DNA from: Tenacibaculum aiptasiae
GTDB lineage: Bacteria; Bacteroidota; Bacteroidia; Flavobacteriales; Flavobacteriaceae
NCBI RefSeq assembly: GCF_008806755.1
Contig: NZ_WAAU01000008.1
Location: 570,964 to 634,963 of the forward strand
Direction: 5' to 3'
DNA length: 64,000 nt
This document shows positions 27,614 to 36,337 of this stretch, piece by piece. Under the pieces are notes generated by a model that had not been told where the DNA came from, did no database searches, and saw nothing but the letters and a program-made list of their open reading frames with translations. A program made the translations under genes and the position numbers. The number at the start of each line of letters is the position of its first letter. Position 1 is the first letter of the stretch.

Positions 27614-27932
27614 GTTTACTCATTAAACAACAACGCTTACTAAAATTGTGTTCACTTACACAATCTATGTCACTATTTTAGTGATAGAATCAACTAGCGT
27701 TCATTAAAAATTGCAAAACGCTTCCTTTATTATGATAATGTAGAATTCCTGAAGTCTGTTGTACTCAATAGGCCTTAGTAGTAATGAGTCTTCACGAGTT
27801 GATGTTCTATATCAACTTAATTCTACTAACTACCCAAATTACTTGGGCTAGATGACTATTGCCTTGATTTTACCAAGGCTCAAAAATAATCGAACATAAC
27901 CAATTCGATACAATTACAGCTGCATATGCGGC
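27614..27932 (+). ncRNA. Candidate structured RNA or long 5' leader
   Basis: About nine mostly perfect hairpins in 320 nt. Main stems (5'/3' arms): 614-618/624-628; ATTGTGT 645-651 with 658-664; a bulged 9-bp stem 665-687; AGCGTT 696-701 pairing either with AACGCT 632-637 (enclosing the two preceding hairpins) or with 717-722; GTAGAATT 740-747 with 819-826, enclosing a bulged arm 750-794 and a hairpin 796-818; CCCAA 833-837 with 843-847; GCCTTG 861-866 with 874-879; ATCGAA 889-894 with 904-909; GCTGC 919-923 with 928-932 (all plus 27000). Signatures of RNase P RNA, tmRNA and group II domain V are absent. It ends 37 nt before the lipoprotein ATG. Confidence 0.45.
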
Positions 27933-27969
27933 ATGGAAAACTAATGTCAAATATTAAAAATTGAAAATT

Positions 27970-28206
27970 ATGAAAACTTTAAAAACTACTTTACTAATCA
28001 GCATGCTAATCCTTTTAACAACTAGTTGTACAGACTTAACAAAAGACGATTTAGTTCCTGAAACAAATAATATTGAATTCGTTACTATTACCGGAGGTGA
28101 TGGAAGCATCGATGGAACCCATGATGGTGATGATATCGGTGGTGGCGGTGATACTGGTGGTGACGATGGTGATGGTAGTGATGGTGATGGAGGGAAAGGA
28201 AATTAA
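27970..28206 (+). CDS. Small Gly/Asp-rich lipoprotein
   Basis: A 78-residue lipoprotein: signal MKTLKTTLLISMLILLTTSC with the lipobox cysteine at residue 20. A short charged region with TITGGDGSIDG follows, then a tail made almost entirely of Gly and Asp. I chose the ATG at 27970, not the TTG at 27961, because the signal peptide starts cleanly there. The low-complexity tail could bind Ca2+ or simply act as a spacer; no family is recognised. It is closed by its own terminator just before the histidine kinase gene, so it may be the surface partner of that sensor (inference). Confidence 0.72.
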   Translation: MKTLKTTLLISMLILLTTSCTDLTKDDLVPETNNIEFVTITGGDGSIDGTHDGDDIGGGGDTGGDDGDGSDGDGGKGN

Positions 28207-28221
28207 TTCTTTTATAAATAC

Positions 28222-28254
28222 AAGCCTTTAACAAATGTTAAGGGCTTTTTTTTT
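28222..28254 (+). terminator. Intrinsic terminator after the small lipoprotein
   Basis: Stem AAGCCTTTAACA / TGTTAAGGGCTT (one G-T pair) followed by nine Ts. Confidence 0.85.
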
Positions 28255-28261
28255 AGCTTTG
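28254..28261 (+). promoter_or_regulatory. Promoter -7 element for the histidine kinase operon
   Basis: TAGCTTTG matches TAnnTTTG and overlaps the end of the preceding terminator tract. The start codon is 18 nt further on. No TTG at -33. Confidence 0.45.
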
Positions 28262-28278
28262 CTTAAAACCAGCAACTA

Positions 28279-30294
28279 TTGAAACCTCTTAAAACAATAC
28301 TAGCTTTTATACTTTTTTTATATTTAGTAAATATAAAATGTTTTTCTGCATCTGAAAAATATCTTCAATTAGAAAATGACAGTATTAAAATTTGGCTAAA
28401 AAAGGTAAAGAATAAAAAATTAGATAGCACTTCAAAAGCAAAGCTTTTAAAAAAATCTTATAATTATATTTTAAACAACAACAAACCGCTTCCTTTAGAA
28501 TTAAGCTCTATTGCATATGAATATTACAATTTAAAAGATACTACTTCATTTTTTAAAGTAAATAAGAAAGCCTTAAACTATGCTACAAAAAACAAGCATA
28601 CATACGCTACAGCAGATGCACATTGGAATTATGCTACGTATTATGTTCGTCTAGAAATTTTTGATAAGGCTTATTTTCATTTCAATAAAGCTTACGAAAA
28701 TTTTATTAAAGAAGACCATAAAAAAGAAGCTGCTGAAATACTTTATGGCATGGCCCGAATTAAAGGACGCTATAGAGATTATACTGGTAGTGAAGTTCTA
28801 AATATAAAAGCCATAGAACTCTTAAAAAAATTAGAAGATTATAAAAAGCTTTACAGAGCATATAACCATTTAGGGTATTTACAAAACGATATCAAAAAAT
28901 ATGATCAAGCATTATTTTATTATTCTAAAGCTTTATTTTACTTAGATAAAACAGAATATAAAGTTAAGTATTATGAAATATTATTAAATAATATTGGTAG
29001 AGCACATTTCAAGAAAAAAGATTACAACAAAGCTTTAGAATATTATAATAAAGCTCTTAAAATTAATACACAAAAAAAAAACTTAGCTAGACTTCTAAAT
29101 AATAGAGCTTATTGTAAATTATTAATGAAAGATACCACTAGTATTAAAAAAGATTTTTTTAAAGCTTTAACAATCCGAGATAGCATAGGAGATAAAACTA
29201 ATATTTTAAGTTCAAAGATATCTATATCTGATTATTATAAATATATTAAAGATACTATCAATGCTTTAAAATATGCCAAAGAAGCCAACACTTTAGCCAA
29301 ACAAATTAAAAATGGTGGAGACTACCTAACCTCTTTAAAACAACTTGCCAATTTAGACAAACAAAATTCTAAAAAATATTTAGATCGCTACATAGAGTTT
29401 AATGATAGTTTGATTAGTTCAGAACGTAGAATACAAAATAAATTTACCCGTATTGAGTTTGAAACCGATGAATATATTGCAGAAACCAAACGTTTAAACC
29501 AACAACGGATTTGGATTATTGTTACCAGTATTGGTGGTATTCTTATTTTAAGCTTACTTTACTTTTTACGTGTTCAAAAAGTAAAAAATGAAAAACTTCG
29601 CCTAGAAGCTGAACAGCAAAAAGCTAACGAGGAAGTATATGTATTAACACTACAACAACAAGCAAAACTTGAAGAGGAAAAAGTTAAGGAGCGTAACAGA
29701 ATTTCAGAAGAATTGCACGACGGGATTCTTGGAAAACTTTTTGGAACTCGTTTTGGTTTAGGTTTCTTACCCCTTAAAGGTGATGAACAAACTCTTGAAA
29801 AACATCAATCTTTTTTAAACGAACTACAAGAAATTGAAAAAGAAATTAGAGAAGTATCTCATAAACTGAGCGATAATTTTGATAGCTCTAATATTAACTT
29901 TACTAGTATTATTGAACAATTATTAAAAGATAAAAGTACCATTGGTAACTTTAATTATAAGTTTTCTTTTGATAAAAATATTGCTTGGAAAGACATTAAT
30001 GAAGTTACCAAAGCCAATGTTTATAGAATTATACAAGAAGCTTTGCAGAATATTATAAAACATGCAAAAGCAAAAAACGTTACTTTAGTGTTCTCTAACG
30101 AAAACCAAAACCTAATTATCAATTTAAAAGACGACGGTGTTGGCTTTAACCCCAAAAAAGGTAAAAAAGGTATTGGTATGAAAAATATAAAATCGAGAGT
30201 AGAAAAATTAAATGGTACAGTACAGTTTTTATCGGAAGTAGATAAAGGTACTTCCCTATTAATAAAAACCCCTTATACAATGAATAATGAATAA
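28279..30294 (+). CDS. TPR-domain sensor histidine kinase (HisKA_3/NarL type)
   Basis: A 671-residue sensor kinase. The start is TTG (28279), giving a signal peptide (LAFILFLYLVNIKCFSA). TPR-like repeats fill about residues 70-370 and should lie in the periplasm. One transmembrane helix (about 411-431) leads to a coiled coil, the phospho-acceptor H480 in RNRISEELHDGILGK, and an HATPase domain (NVYRIIQEALQNIIKHA, DDGVGFNP, GIGMKNI). It overlaps the response regulator gene by 8 nt. TPR kinases of this form are common in Bacteroidota; the signal is unknown. Confidence 0.9.
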   Translation: MKPLKTILAFILFLYLVNIKCFSASEKYLQLENDSIKIWLKKVKNKKLDSTSKAKLLKKSYNYILNNNKPLPLELSSIAYEYYNLKDTTSFFKVNKKALNYATKNKHTYATADAHWNYATYYVRLEIFDKAYFHFNKAYENFIKEDHKKEAAEILYGMARIKGRYRDYTGSEVLNIKAIELLKKLEDYKKLYRAYNHLGYLQNDIKKYDQALFYYSKALFYLDKTEYKVKYYEILLNNIGRAHFKKKDYNKALEYYNKALKINTQKKNLARLLNNRAYCKLLMKDTTSIKKDFFKALTIRDSIGDKTNILSSKISISDYYKYIKDTINALKYAKEANTLAKQIKNGGDYLTSLKQLANLDKQNSKKYLDRYIEFNDSLISSERRIQNKFTRIEFETDEYIAETKRLNQQRIWIIVTSIGGILILSLLYFLRVQKVKNEKLRLEAEQQKANEEVYVLTLQQQAKLEEEKVKERNRISEELHDGILGKLFGTRFGLGFLPLKGDEQTLEKHQSFLNELQEIEKEIREVSHKLSDNFDSSNINFTSIIEQLLKDKSTIGNFNYKFSFDKNIAWKDINEVTKANVYRIIQEALQNIIKHAKAKNVTLVFSNENQNLIINLKDDGVGFNPKKGKKGIGMKNIKSRVEKLNGTVQFLSEVDKGTSLLIKTPYTMNNE

Positions 30295-30970
30295 TAAAAA
30301 ATACACTGCTTTAATTATTGATGATCATCCGTTAATTTCTGAAGCTTACAAAAGTGCTTTTAATTACATTGATCAACAAAACGAACACATTACATTTGAA
30401 ATCCATGTTGCCCATAATTGCGATACCGCTTATGACCTTATAAAGCAACATGCTGATATTTCTAAAAAAGTAGATATCATTTTTTTAGATATGCGATTAC
30501 CAGCTTCTTCTGATGGCACTATTTTATCTGGTGAGGATTTAGGTTTAAAAATAAACGCAATGCTACCAGAATCTAGGATAATTGTTTCTACCACTTTTAA
30601 TGATAACTATAGAGTACATAGCATTTTTAAAAGCATAAACCCTGATGGTTTTTTAGTTAAAAACGACATTACTCCTCAAGAATTAGTAACCGCTATACAA
30701 GAAGTTTTAAACGATCCTCCTTATTATAGTAAAACTATTACTAAGCTTTTAAGAAACGAAGTTACTAGTGAGTATTTAATTGACGATTTAGATAGAAAAA
30801 TGTTATATGAGCTATCTATTGGTACTAAAATGAAAGATTTACCCAATATTATACCACTTTCTTTTGCTGGTATTGAAAAAAGAAAACGTCAAATCAAGCA
30901 AATGTTTGGTGTAAATAGTTCTGACGATAAAGACCTTATCTTAATGGCTAGAGACAAAGGCTTTATTTAA
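30287..30970 (+). CDS. Response regulator with divergent C-terminal HTH
   Basis: A 227-residue response regulator. The receiver domain has D12-D13, the phosphorylated aspartate D68 in IIFLDMRLP, and the lysine in GFLVKND. The C-terminal region (about 165-220) has the length and helix pattern of a LuxR/NarL DNA-binding domain (LYELSIGTKMKDLPNIIPLSFAGIEKRKRQIKQMFGV) but lacks the usual LTxRE-VL and GxSxKEIA signature. It should be phosphorylated by the overlapping kinase. DNA binding is inferred; the tandem palindrome at 26703-26741 is one possible target. Confidence 0.88.
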   Translation: MNNKKYTALIIDDHPLISEAYKSAFNYIDQQNEHITFEIHVAHNCDTAYDLIKQHADISKKVDIIFLDMRLPASSDGTILSGEDLGLKINAMLPESRIIVSTTFNDNYRVHSIFKSINPDGFLVKNDITPQELVTAIQEVLNDPPYYSKTITKLLRNEVTSEYLIDDLDRKMLYELSIGTKMKDLPNIIPLSFAGIEKRKRQIKQMFGVNSSDDKDLILMARDKGFI

Positions 30971-31130
30971 GCTATTAAAACACCTTTAACACGTCTACCT
31001 CATGCTAACCTATTTAAAAGAAGTTAGTGCGTCCCCCATGAGTATAGTCATCCCCATTTCCTACACTTATACTCTGTTTAGTTTTTAAAAGTATTCTTAC
31101 TTTAAAACTTCTATTCTATTATTTCAACAA

Positions 31131-31169
31131 TAAAAAAGCCACAGTTCAACACCATATTAAACTGCAGCT
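31131..31169 (-). terminator. Intrinsic terminator after acs
   Basis: On the minus strand, stem AGCTGCAGTT / AACTGTGGCT (10 bp with two G-T pairs) and a 13-nt loop, followed by six Ts. Confidence 0.75.
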
Positions 31170-31191
31170 ATAAATATTTTTTTCAAAGTTT

Positions 31192-33099
31192 TTATAAACG
31201 TTCGTCGATAATACTCTGTACTACCTCTGGATTTAGCAAGGTAGAAACATCTCCTAAATTATCTAACTCGTTATGCGCTATTTTACGTAAAATTCTTCGC
31301 ATAATTTTACCTGAACGTGTTTTTGGCAATCCTATAGTGAATTGGATTTTATTCAATTTGGCAATGGGTCCAATATGCTCGGTTATAATCTGATTAATTT
31401 CTTTACGTAAATTATCATGATTTCTTCCTTCTCCTACATCTTTTAATATTACATAACCATACAATGCATTTCCTTTTACATCATGCGGATATCCTACAAT
31501 AGCACTTTCTGCTACTGCTGGATGCTCATTGATAGCATCTTCTATAGGTGCTGTTCCTAAATTATGTCCTGACACAATAATTACATCATCTACTCTACCG
31601 GTTATTCTGTAATAACCAACTTCATCACGTAAGGCGCCATCTCCTGTAAAATACTTATTTTCAAAAGCAGAGAAATAGGTGTCTTTATAACGCTGATGAT
31701 TTCCCCAAATAGTTCTCGCCATAGATGGCCATGGATATTTTACGCACAAACGTCCATCTACTTGATTTCCAACTATCTCTTTTCCGTCTTCATCCATTAA
31801 CGCTAATTGTACTCCTGGTAATGGTAATGTTGCATAAGTTGGTTTTGTAGGTGTCACATAAGGTATAGGAGAAATCATCATTCCACCAGTTTCTGTTTGC
31901 CACCAAGTATCTACAATAGGACTTTTCTTTTTTCCTACATTGTCATTATACCAATGCCAAGCCTCTTCATTTATTGGTTCTCCTACAGTTCCTAATACTT
32001 TTAGAGAAGATAAATCGTACTTATCAACAAACTCTAACTTTTCCTTTGCTAAAGCTCTAATAGCTGTTGGTGCTGTATAAAACTGGCTTACCTTATGTTT
32101 TTCTACTATTTCCCAAAAACGTCCAAAATCTGGGTAGCTTGGTACTCCTTCAAACATTACTGTAGTTGCTCCATTAGCTAAAGGGCCATATACTATGTAA
32201 CTATGTCCAGTAATCCAACCAATATCGGCAGTGCACCAATACACGTCATTTTCCTTATAGTTAAATACATTTTTAAATGTGTATGCTGAATATATCATAT
32301 ATCCCGCTGTAGTATGTAACATTCCCTTTGGACTTCCTGTTGATCCTGAAGTATATAAGATAAATAATGGATCTTCTGCTTTTACTATTTCTGGCTCACA
32401 AAAATCTGACGCTTCTTCTAATAACGGTTGCAGCCATTTATCGCGGCCTTCTTTCATTTGAATGTCAGAATTAATCCTTTTTGCTACTAATACAGTTTCA
32501 ACACATTCACAATCGTTTAACGCTTCATCTACAATTCCTTTTAAATCGATTGTTTTTGCTCCTCTGTAGGATCCATCAGAAGTGATCACCATTTTCGCTT
32601 CACAATCATTTATCCTAGTTGATAATGCTGTTGATGAAAAACCTGCAAATACTACCGAATGCACCGCTCCTATTCTAGCACATGCTAATACAGAGATAGC
32701 TAACTCTGGAATCATAGGTAAATAAATACAAACTCTATCCCCTTTTTGTACGCCATTTTCTTTTAAAACATTAGCAAACTTGCATACTCTCTTATATAAT
32801 TCTTTATATGTAATATGCTCAGCTGCTTCTTTGGGATCATTAGGTTCAAAAAGAATCGCTGTTTTATCTCCTCTAATTTGTAAATGACGGTCAATACAGT
32901 TTTCTGTTATATTTAATTCTGCTCCATCAAACCATTTTACTTCTGGTTTTGAAAAATCGTATTCTAAAACAGAATCCCATTTTTTTCTCCAAACAAAGTG
33001 TTCTTCTGCTATTTCTTCCCAAAATAATTCAGGATTTCGTACTGATCTTCTGTAAACTTGAAAATATTCCTCTAAGGTTTTTACATGGTAGTTACTCAT
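31192..33099 (-). CDS. acs: Acetyl-CoA synthetase
   Basis: A 635-residue acetate--CoA ligase (AMP-forming). Motifs include YTSGSTGSPKGMLHT (phosphate loop), WWQTETGG, FTGDGALRDEVGYYRITGRVDD, and C-terminal PKTRSGKIMRRILR with the lysine that is acetylated in characterised Acs enzymes. It starts MSNYHVKTLEEYFQVY, as Acs does. It activates acetate for the TCA cycle or lipid synthesis. Monocistronic, divergent from the TauE-type permease. Confidence 0.94.
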   Translation of the reverse strand: MSNYHVKTLEEYFQVYRRSVRNPELFWEEIAEEHFVWRKKWDSVLEYDFSKPEVKWFDGAELNITENCIDRHLQIRGDKTAILFEPNDPKEAAEHITYKELYKRVCKFANVLKENGVQKGDRVCIYLPMIPELAISVLACARIGAVHSVVFAGFSSTALSTRINDCEAKMVITSDGSYRGAKTIDLKGIVDEALNDCECVETVLVAKRINSDIQMKEGRDKWLQPLLEEASDFCEPEIVKAEDPLFILYTSGSTGSPKGMLHTTAGYMIYSAYTFKNVFNYKENDVYWCTADIGWITGHSYIVYGPLANGATTVMFEGVPSYPDFGRFWEIVEKHKVSQFYTAPTAIRALAKEKLEFVDKYDLSSLKVLGTVGEPINEEAWHWYNDNVGKKKSPIVDTWWQTETGGMMISPIPYVTPTKPTYATLPLPGVQLALMDEDGKEIVGNQVDGRLCVKYPWPSMARTIWGNHQRYKDTYFSAFENKYFTGDGALRDEVGYYRITGRVDDVIIVSGHNLGTAPIEDAINEHPAVAESAIVGYPHDVKGNALYGYVILKDVGEGRNHDNLRKEINQIITEHIGPIAKLNKIQFTIGLPKTRSGKIMRRILRKIAHNELDNLGDVSTLLNPEVVQSIIDERL

Positions 33100-33179
33100 T
33101 ATTTGCTATTTTTTTGGCGAACTAATCTACAATTTTTTAAAATTTTATAATAGTTTTTATCTAAAAAAGCTTTTAAGAA

Positions 33180-33980
33180 ATGCTATTTTATTATTTTCGA
33201 TTTTCTATGGATTTTCTCATATTAACATTTTTACAAAACTGGCATATTGTTTTGTTATTCTTTACAGTTGCTGTGTTATACTCATCTGTAGGCTTTGGTG
33301 GAGGCTCAAGTTATTTAGCCATTTTGGCATTAACTGGCTTGGCTTTTTCTCAAATTAGAGCTACTGCTTTATTGTGTAACATAATGGTTGTAAGTGGAAA
33401 TGTTTTTTTATACATCCAAAACAAAAAATACAATTGGAAAAAAGTACTTCCATTAGTATTATTTAGCGTTCCTTTAGCTTTTATTGGAGGTTATTTACGT
33501 ATAAGTCAAACCTTCTTTTTTATACTTCTAGGGTTTACTTTGTTATTTGCCGCAATTACCATGTGGATTTCTAAAAAAATAGTTTCTTCTGAAACTGAGT
33601 CGAAATCTTTATGTATCTCTAAAAATGCTAGTTATGGTGGTATTATTGGTTTTATTTCTGGTATGGTAGGTATTGGCGGTGGAATTTTCTTAGCCCCTTT
33701 ACTTCATTTAACTAATTGGGATAGCCCTAAAAAAATTGCCGCTACTGCTAGTTTTTTTATTTTATTAAATTCTATTGCTGGATTAATTGGACAGTATACA
33801 AATCCTGAATTTACAATCAATTGGCATTTGACTTCTATTTTATTAATCACTGTTTTTATTGGTGGTCAAATTGGTAGTAGAATGAGCACCAGACTATTTA
33901 GTCCTATTCAATTAAAAAAGGCAACCGCTTTACTGATTGCCTTTGTAAGTATTCGTATTTTACTTAAATACTTGTTTTAA
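33180..33980 (+). CDS. TauE/SafE (TSUP) family permease
   Basis: A 266-residue membrane protein with about eight hydrophobic segments and the two family repeats, each with a glycine-rich motif: VGFGGGSSYLA in the first half and GMVGIGGGIFLAP in the second. TSUP proteins move sulfite, sulfoacetate or other small anions across the inner membrane. The start is uncertain: ATG at 33180, or 33207 (MDFLILTF), which would better match typical lengths. Convergent with the serine hydrolase gene, with stop codons adjacent. Confidence 0.85.
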   Translation: MLFYYFRFSMDFLILTFLQNWHIVLLFFTVAVLYSSVGFGGGSSYLAILALTGLAFSQIRATALLCNIMVVSGNVFLYIQNKKYNWKKVLPLVLFSVPLAFIGGYLRISQTFFFILLGFTLLFAAITMWISKKIVSSETESKSLCISKNASYGGIIGFISGMVGIGGGIFLAPLLHLTNWDSPKKIAATASFFILLNSIAGLIGQYTNPEFTINWHLTSILLITVFIGGQIGSRMSTRLFSPIQLKKATALLIAFVSIRILLKYLF

Positions 33981-35627
33981 CTATTTCTTTTTCGCTTTCA
34001 TTACTCTTCCTCCTTGATATAAGGTTAATGCATCAACTACTCCTGCATCATTAGTATGAAATTCTATACTTGCTTTTACTACTTTTAAAAAGAATTTATT
34101 ATTAGTCTCTGCAAATATTTCAAACTCTGGTTGTCCTGTTGCTTGGGCAAATATTTGGTTATTTTTAGTTCTTATTGTAATTATAAAATTCGGTTGCAAC
34201 TCATAAGCTCCTACATATTTTTTTAAAATATCAGCTGTTACTTTTATTTCTTTTTTCTCTTTTGGAGCTTTTTTATTTATCCATACTCCTTTTTCTTTAT
34301 TAATTCTATTCTTGAAAAGTGCTTCTTTTTTTCCTCCTTTATCAAAAAATTCATATGCTATAAATCCATCTTCAAAAGAAAAATTAGTTGCTGAGGTTGG
34401 ATAAATTTTAAAATCTTTACTACTACCTTCCCTTTTACTATACAATTGATTATCTTTTAATGTAATATATCTTACAACATCATTATCAAATTGATAGGCT
34501 CCAACCCATTTTTTTAATTCTTCATTCGATAATTTAACCACATTATTTTTATCAAACTTAGGTTTACCTATTACCAAGGCCGCTATTTCTGTAGCACTAC
34601 TTCTAGGAGATATGCATCCACAGTTTGAGAATGCTATTACATATACATTTTTACTTGGCACATAAATTCCCATTGATTTATATCCTGGTATAGAACCTCC
34701 ATGTTCTATTGTTGGAATATCTTTGATTTCATCTAAACTCCAACCATATCCATAGTTTATTTTTTTTCCGTTGTTTAGAGTATAGTTTTTAAAAGCTTTA
34801 GTAATTGTTTCCTTTTTTACCAATGTATTATTTGTTATAGCTGTTTGCCATTTTAACATATCATCTACATTAGACATAATTGATCCTGCAGCGTAAGGTA
34901 AAGTTAAGCTTATATATTGCGCATTAGAAAATACATCACCTCTTCGATTATACCCATACGCTCTATTTTTAATTAATTCAGTTTGACTTCCATAATACGA
35001 TGAATTCATATTTAGCTTATCAAAAATTCTTTCCTTGATAAACTTTTGATAGGTCATTCCACTAGCTTTTTCTATTATATAACCTAAAAGAAAATAACCT
35101 GAATTATTATACTTATACTTCTCCCCCGGTTCAAAATTCATTGGTTCATTTTTGAAGAAATCTATAAATTCTAAAGGTGATTTGTGAAGTGTAGCTACTT
35201 TTCCAAACTCTTTCATTGAAGTATAACTCTTAATACCTGAGGTATGCGTTAATAAATGATGAATTGTTATCTTTTTTCCATGAGTTGGATAATCAGAAAT
35301 AAACTTAGTTATATCATCCTCTAAGCTTAGTTTACCTTCTTCTAATAACATTAAAATAGCAACTGAAGTAAATTGCTTTGTTATAGACCCCACTTCAAAA
35401 ACATTTTCCGGAATCATATCTACATCCAATTCTAAATTAGCTTTTCCAAATGCTTTTCGATAAATAACTTTTCCATCTTTGGCTACAAGAGCAGTAACTC
35501 CTGTTTCATTACTTTTAAATTCTTTCTTTAAGATATTATCAATCTTTTGCTCTAAGTTTTGAGCTGTTAAAATATTTGATAAGAGAAACAAAAAGATAAA
35601 AGCTGTACACTTTATTATATTTTTCAT
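33981..35627 (-). CDS. Class C beta-lactamase-related serine hydrolase
   Basis: A 548-residue secreted penicillin-binding-protein/AmpC-like hydrolase. A signal peptide ends TAQ (residue 23). The active-site S81xxK84 is in GSITKQFTS, the YxN motif in YKYNNSGY, and an HGG element in EHGGSIPG. After residue about 380 there are two repeated C-terminal beta modules, each opening with a KKWVGAYQ/KKYVGAYE phrase. The family includes esterases and D-aminopeptidases as well as lactamases; resistance is not implied. Confidence 0.87.
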   Translation of the reverse strand: MKNIIKCTAFIFLFLLSNILTAQNLEQKIDNILKKEFKSNETGVTALVAKDGKVIYRKAFGKANLELDVDMIPENVFEVGSITKQFTSVAILMLLEEGKLSLEDDITKFISDYPTHGKKITIHHLLTHTSGIKSYTSMKEFGKVATLHKSPLEFIDFFKNEPMNFEPGEKYKYNNSGYFLLGYIIEKASGMTYQKFIKERIFDKLNMNSSYYGSQTELIKNRAYGYNRRGDVFSNAQYISLTLPYAAGSIMSNVDDMLKWQTAITNNTLVKKETITKAFKNYTLNNGKKINYGYGWSLDEIKDIPTIEHGGSIPGYKSMGIYVPSKNVYVIAFSNCGCISPRSSATEIAALVIGKPKFDKNNVVKLSNEELKKWVGAYQFDNDVVRYITLKDNQLYSKREGSSKDFKIYPTSATNFSFEDGFIAYEFFDKGGKKEALFKNRINKEKGVWINKKAPKEKKEIKVTADILKKYVGAYELQPNFIITIRTKNNQIFAQATGQPEFEIFAETNNKFFLKVVKASIEFHTNDAGVVDALTLYQGGRVMKAKKK

Positions 35628-35700
35628 AGGTTAGATATTTGATTTATAAAGATTAGACGATAGTTTAAAAAAAATAGTTACACGATTTCCTTAAAAAGAA

Positions 35701-35724
35701 AAAGCAACATATTTATGTTGCTTT
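35701..35724 (-). terminator. Intrinsic terminator after dps
   Basis: Stem AAAGCAACAT / ATGTTGCTTT with a 4-nt loop; the minus strand continues TTCTTTTT. Confidence 0.75.
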
Positions 35725-35756
35725 TCTTATTGTTTGTTTTTGTTACGTTTTTTGTT

Positions 35757-36227
35757 TTATCCTAACCAAGCATTCATCATCCATAGAGTTTTTTCTTGCT
35801 CGGCTATAAAATCACTCATCATAGAATTTGTTCCTTCATCATCAGCTTCATCAGATAATTCTAATATAGTTCTTTCTATTTTTAATAACTCTGATAATGA
35901 ATCTACCACTAAAGTAACCGCTTCTACATCGTTAGATATATTCTTACCTACTTTTACTTTTGATAATTCAGTATAATCGCTAAAAGTATGCAATGGTGTC
36001 CCTTGTAATGTTAATATTCTTTCAGCTATTAAATCTACTTTCTCTTGAGCATCAGTATAAAACTCTTCAAATTTTACATGTAATTCAAAAAAGTTTTTTC
36101 CTTTAATATTCCAATGTAAACCTCTTACATTTTGATAATACACCTGAAAGTTTGCTAACAAACTATTTAATTCTTTAACTAATTCCTCTGTTTTATTTTT
36201 ATCTAAACCTATAACTGTTGTATTCAT
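35757..36227 (-). CDS. dps: Dps family ferritin-like DNA protection protein
   Basis: A 156-residue Dps. The inter-subunit ferroxidase ligands are visible in LHWNIKGKNFFELHVKFEEFY (His, then Asp/Glu positions), with conserved LIAERILTLQG and a C-terminal EKTLWMMNAWLG. Dps dodecamers oxidise Fe2+ with H2O2 and protect DNA in stress. It is divergent from oxyR with an OxyR-like box between them, which indicates peroxide induction. Confidence 0.94.
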   Translation of the reverse strand: MNTTVIGLDKNKTEELVKELNSLLANFQVYYQNVRGLHWNIKGKNFFELHVKFEEFYTDAQEKVDLIAERILTLQGTPLHTFSDYTELSKVKVGKNISNDVEAVTLVVDSLSELLKIERTILELSDEADDEGTNSMMSDFIAEQEKTLWMMNAWLG

Positions 36228-36259
36228 TTTTTATCTTTGTTTTTCTAATTTTTCTATGT

Positions 36260-36267
36260 CAAAATTA
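36260..36267 (-). promoter_or_regulatory. dps promoter -7 element (TAATTTTG)
   Basis: TAATTTTG on the minus strand matches TAnnTTTG. It lies 33 nt upstream of the dps start codon, with the OxyR-like box centred about 45 bp upstream of the predicted transcript start, the position of a class of activator sites. Confidence 0.55.
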
Positions 36268-36284
36268 GGCCAACTTTTATTCAA

Positions 36285-36311
36285 AAAACTATAAATTCTA
36301 TTGATAGTTTT
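36285..36311. promoter_or_regulatory. OxyR-like operator between dps and oxyR
   Basis: Inverted repeat AAAACTAT-N11-ATAGTTTT, i.e. the LysR-type T-N11-A box with the CTAT/ATAG halves known from OxyR sites. It lies upstream of the dps -7 element and overlaps the -33 area of the oxyR promoter (TATCTTTA at 36314-36321), fitting activation of dps and self-repression of oxyR. Confidence 0.65.
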
Positions 36312-36337
36312 AATATCTTTATCGAAAATTTTTATAC

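Larger units (their letters stand above)
26429..27960. other. 1.5-kb region without conventional genes
   Basis: This long gap between the DUF6503 lipoprotein and the Gly/Asp-rich lipoprotein is not empty. It contains, in order: a bidirectional hairpin (26508-26531), a minus-strand promoter with a tandem palindromic operator (26674-26741), a plus-strand short unit with promoter, 42-codon ORF and terminator (26828-27030), a second plus-strand short unit with promoter, 38-codon ORF and terminator (27215-27478), a third promoter-like site (27524-27554), and a hairpin-dense stretch (27614-27932). The local segments from 27030 to 27210 show nothing I can name. Confidence 0.7.

Noticed and set aside
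27574..27681. 35-codon plus-strand frame at the start of the hairpin-rich region
   Set aside because: Its second half coincides with two hairpins and it has no independent promoter or terminator; more likely RNA structure than coding.
27614..27932. Known RNAs (RNase P RNA, tmRNA, group II intron, retron msr/msd, integron attC)
   Set aside because: Hallmark sequences are absent: no RNase P core, no tag-peptide frame with CCA end, no domain V, no reverse transcriptase or integrase nearby.
33981..35627. Beta-lactam resistance gene
   Set aside because: The SxxK/YxN motifs show the superfamily, but the protein is longer than AmpC and has extra C-terminal beta modules typical of esterase/peptidase-like members; resistance cannot be claimed.
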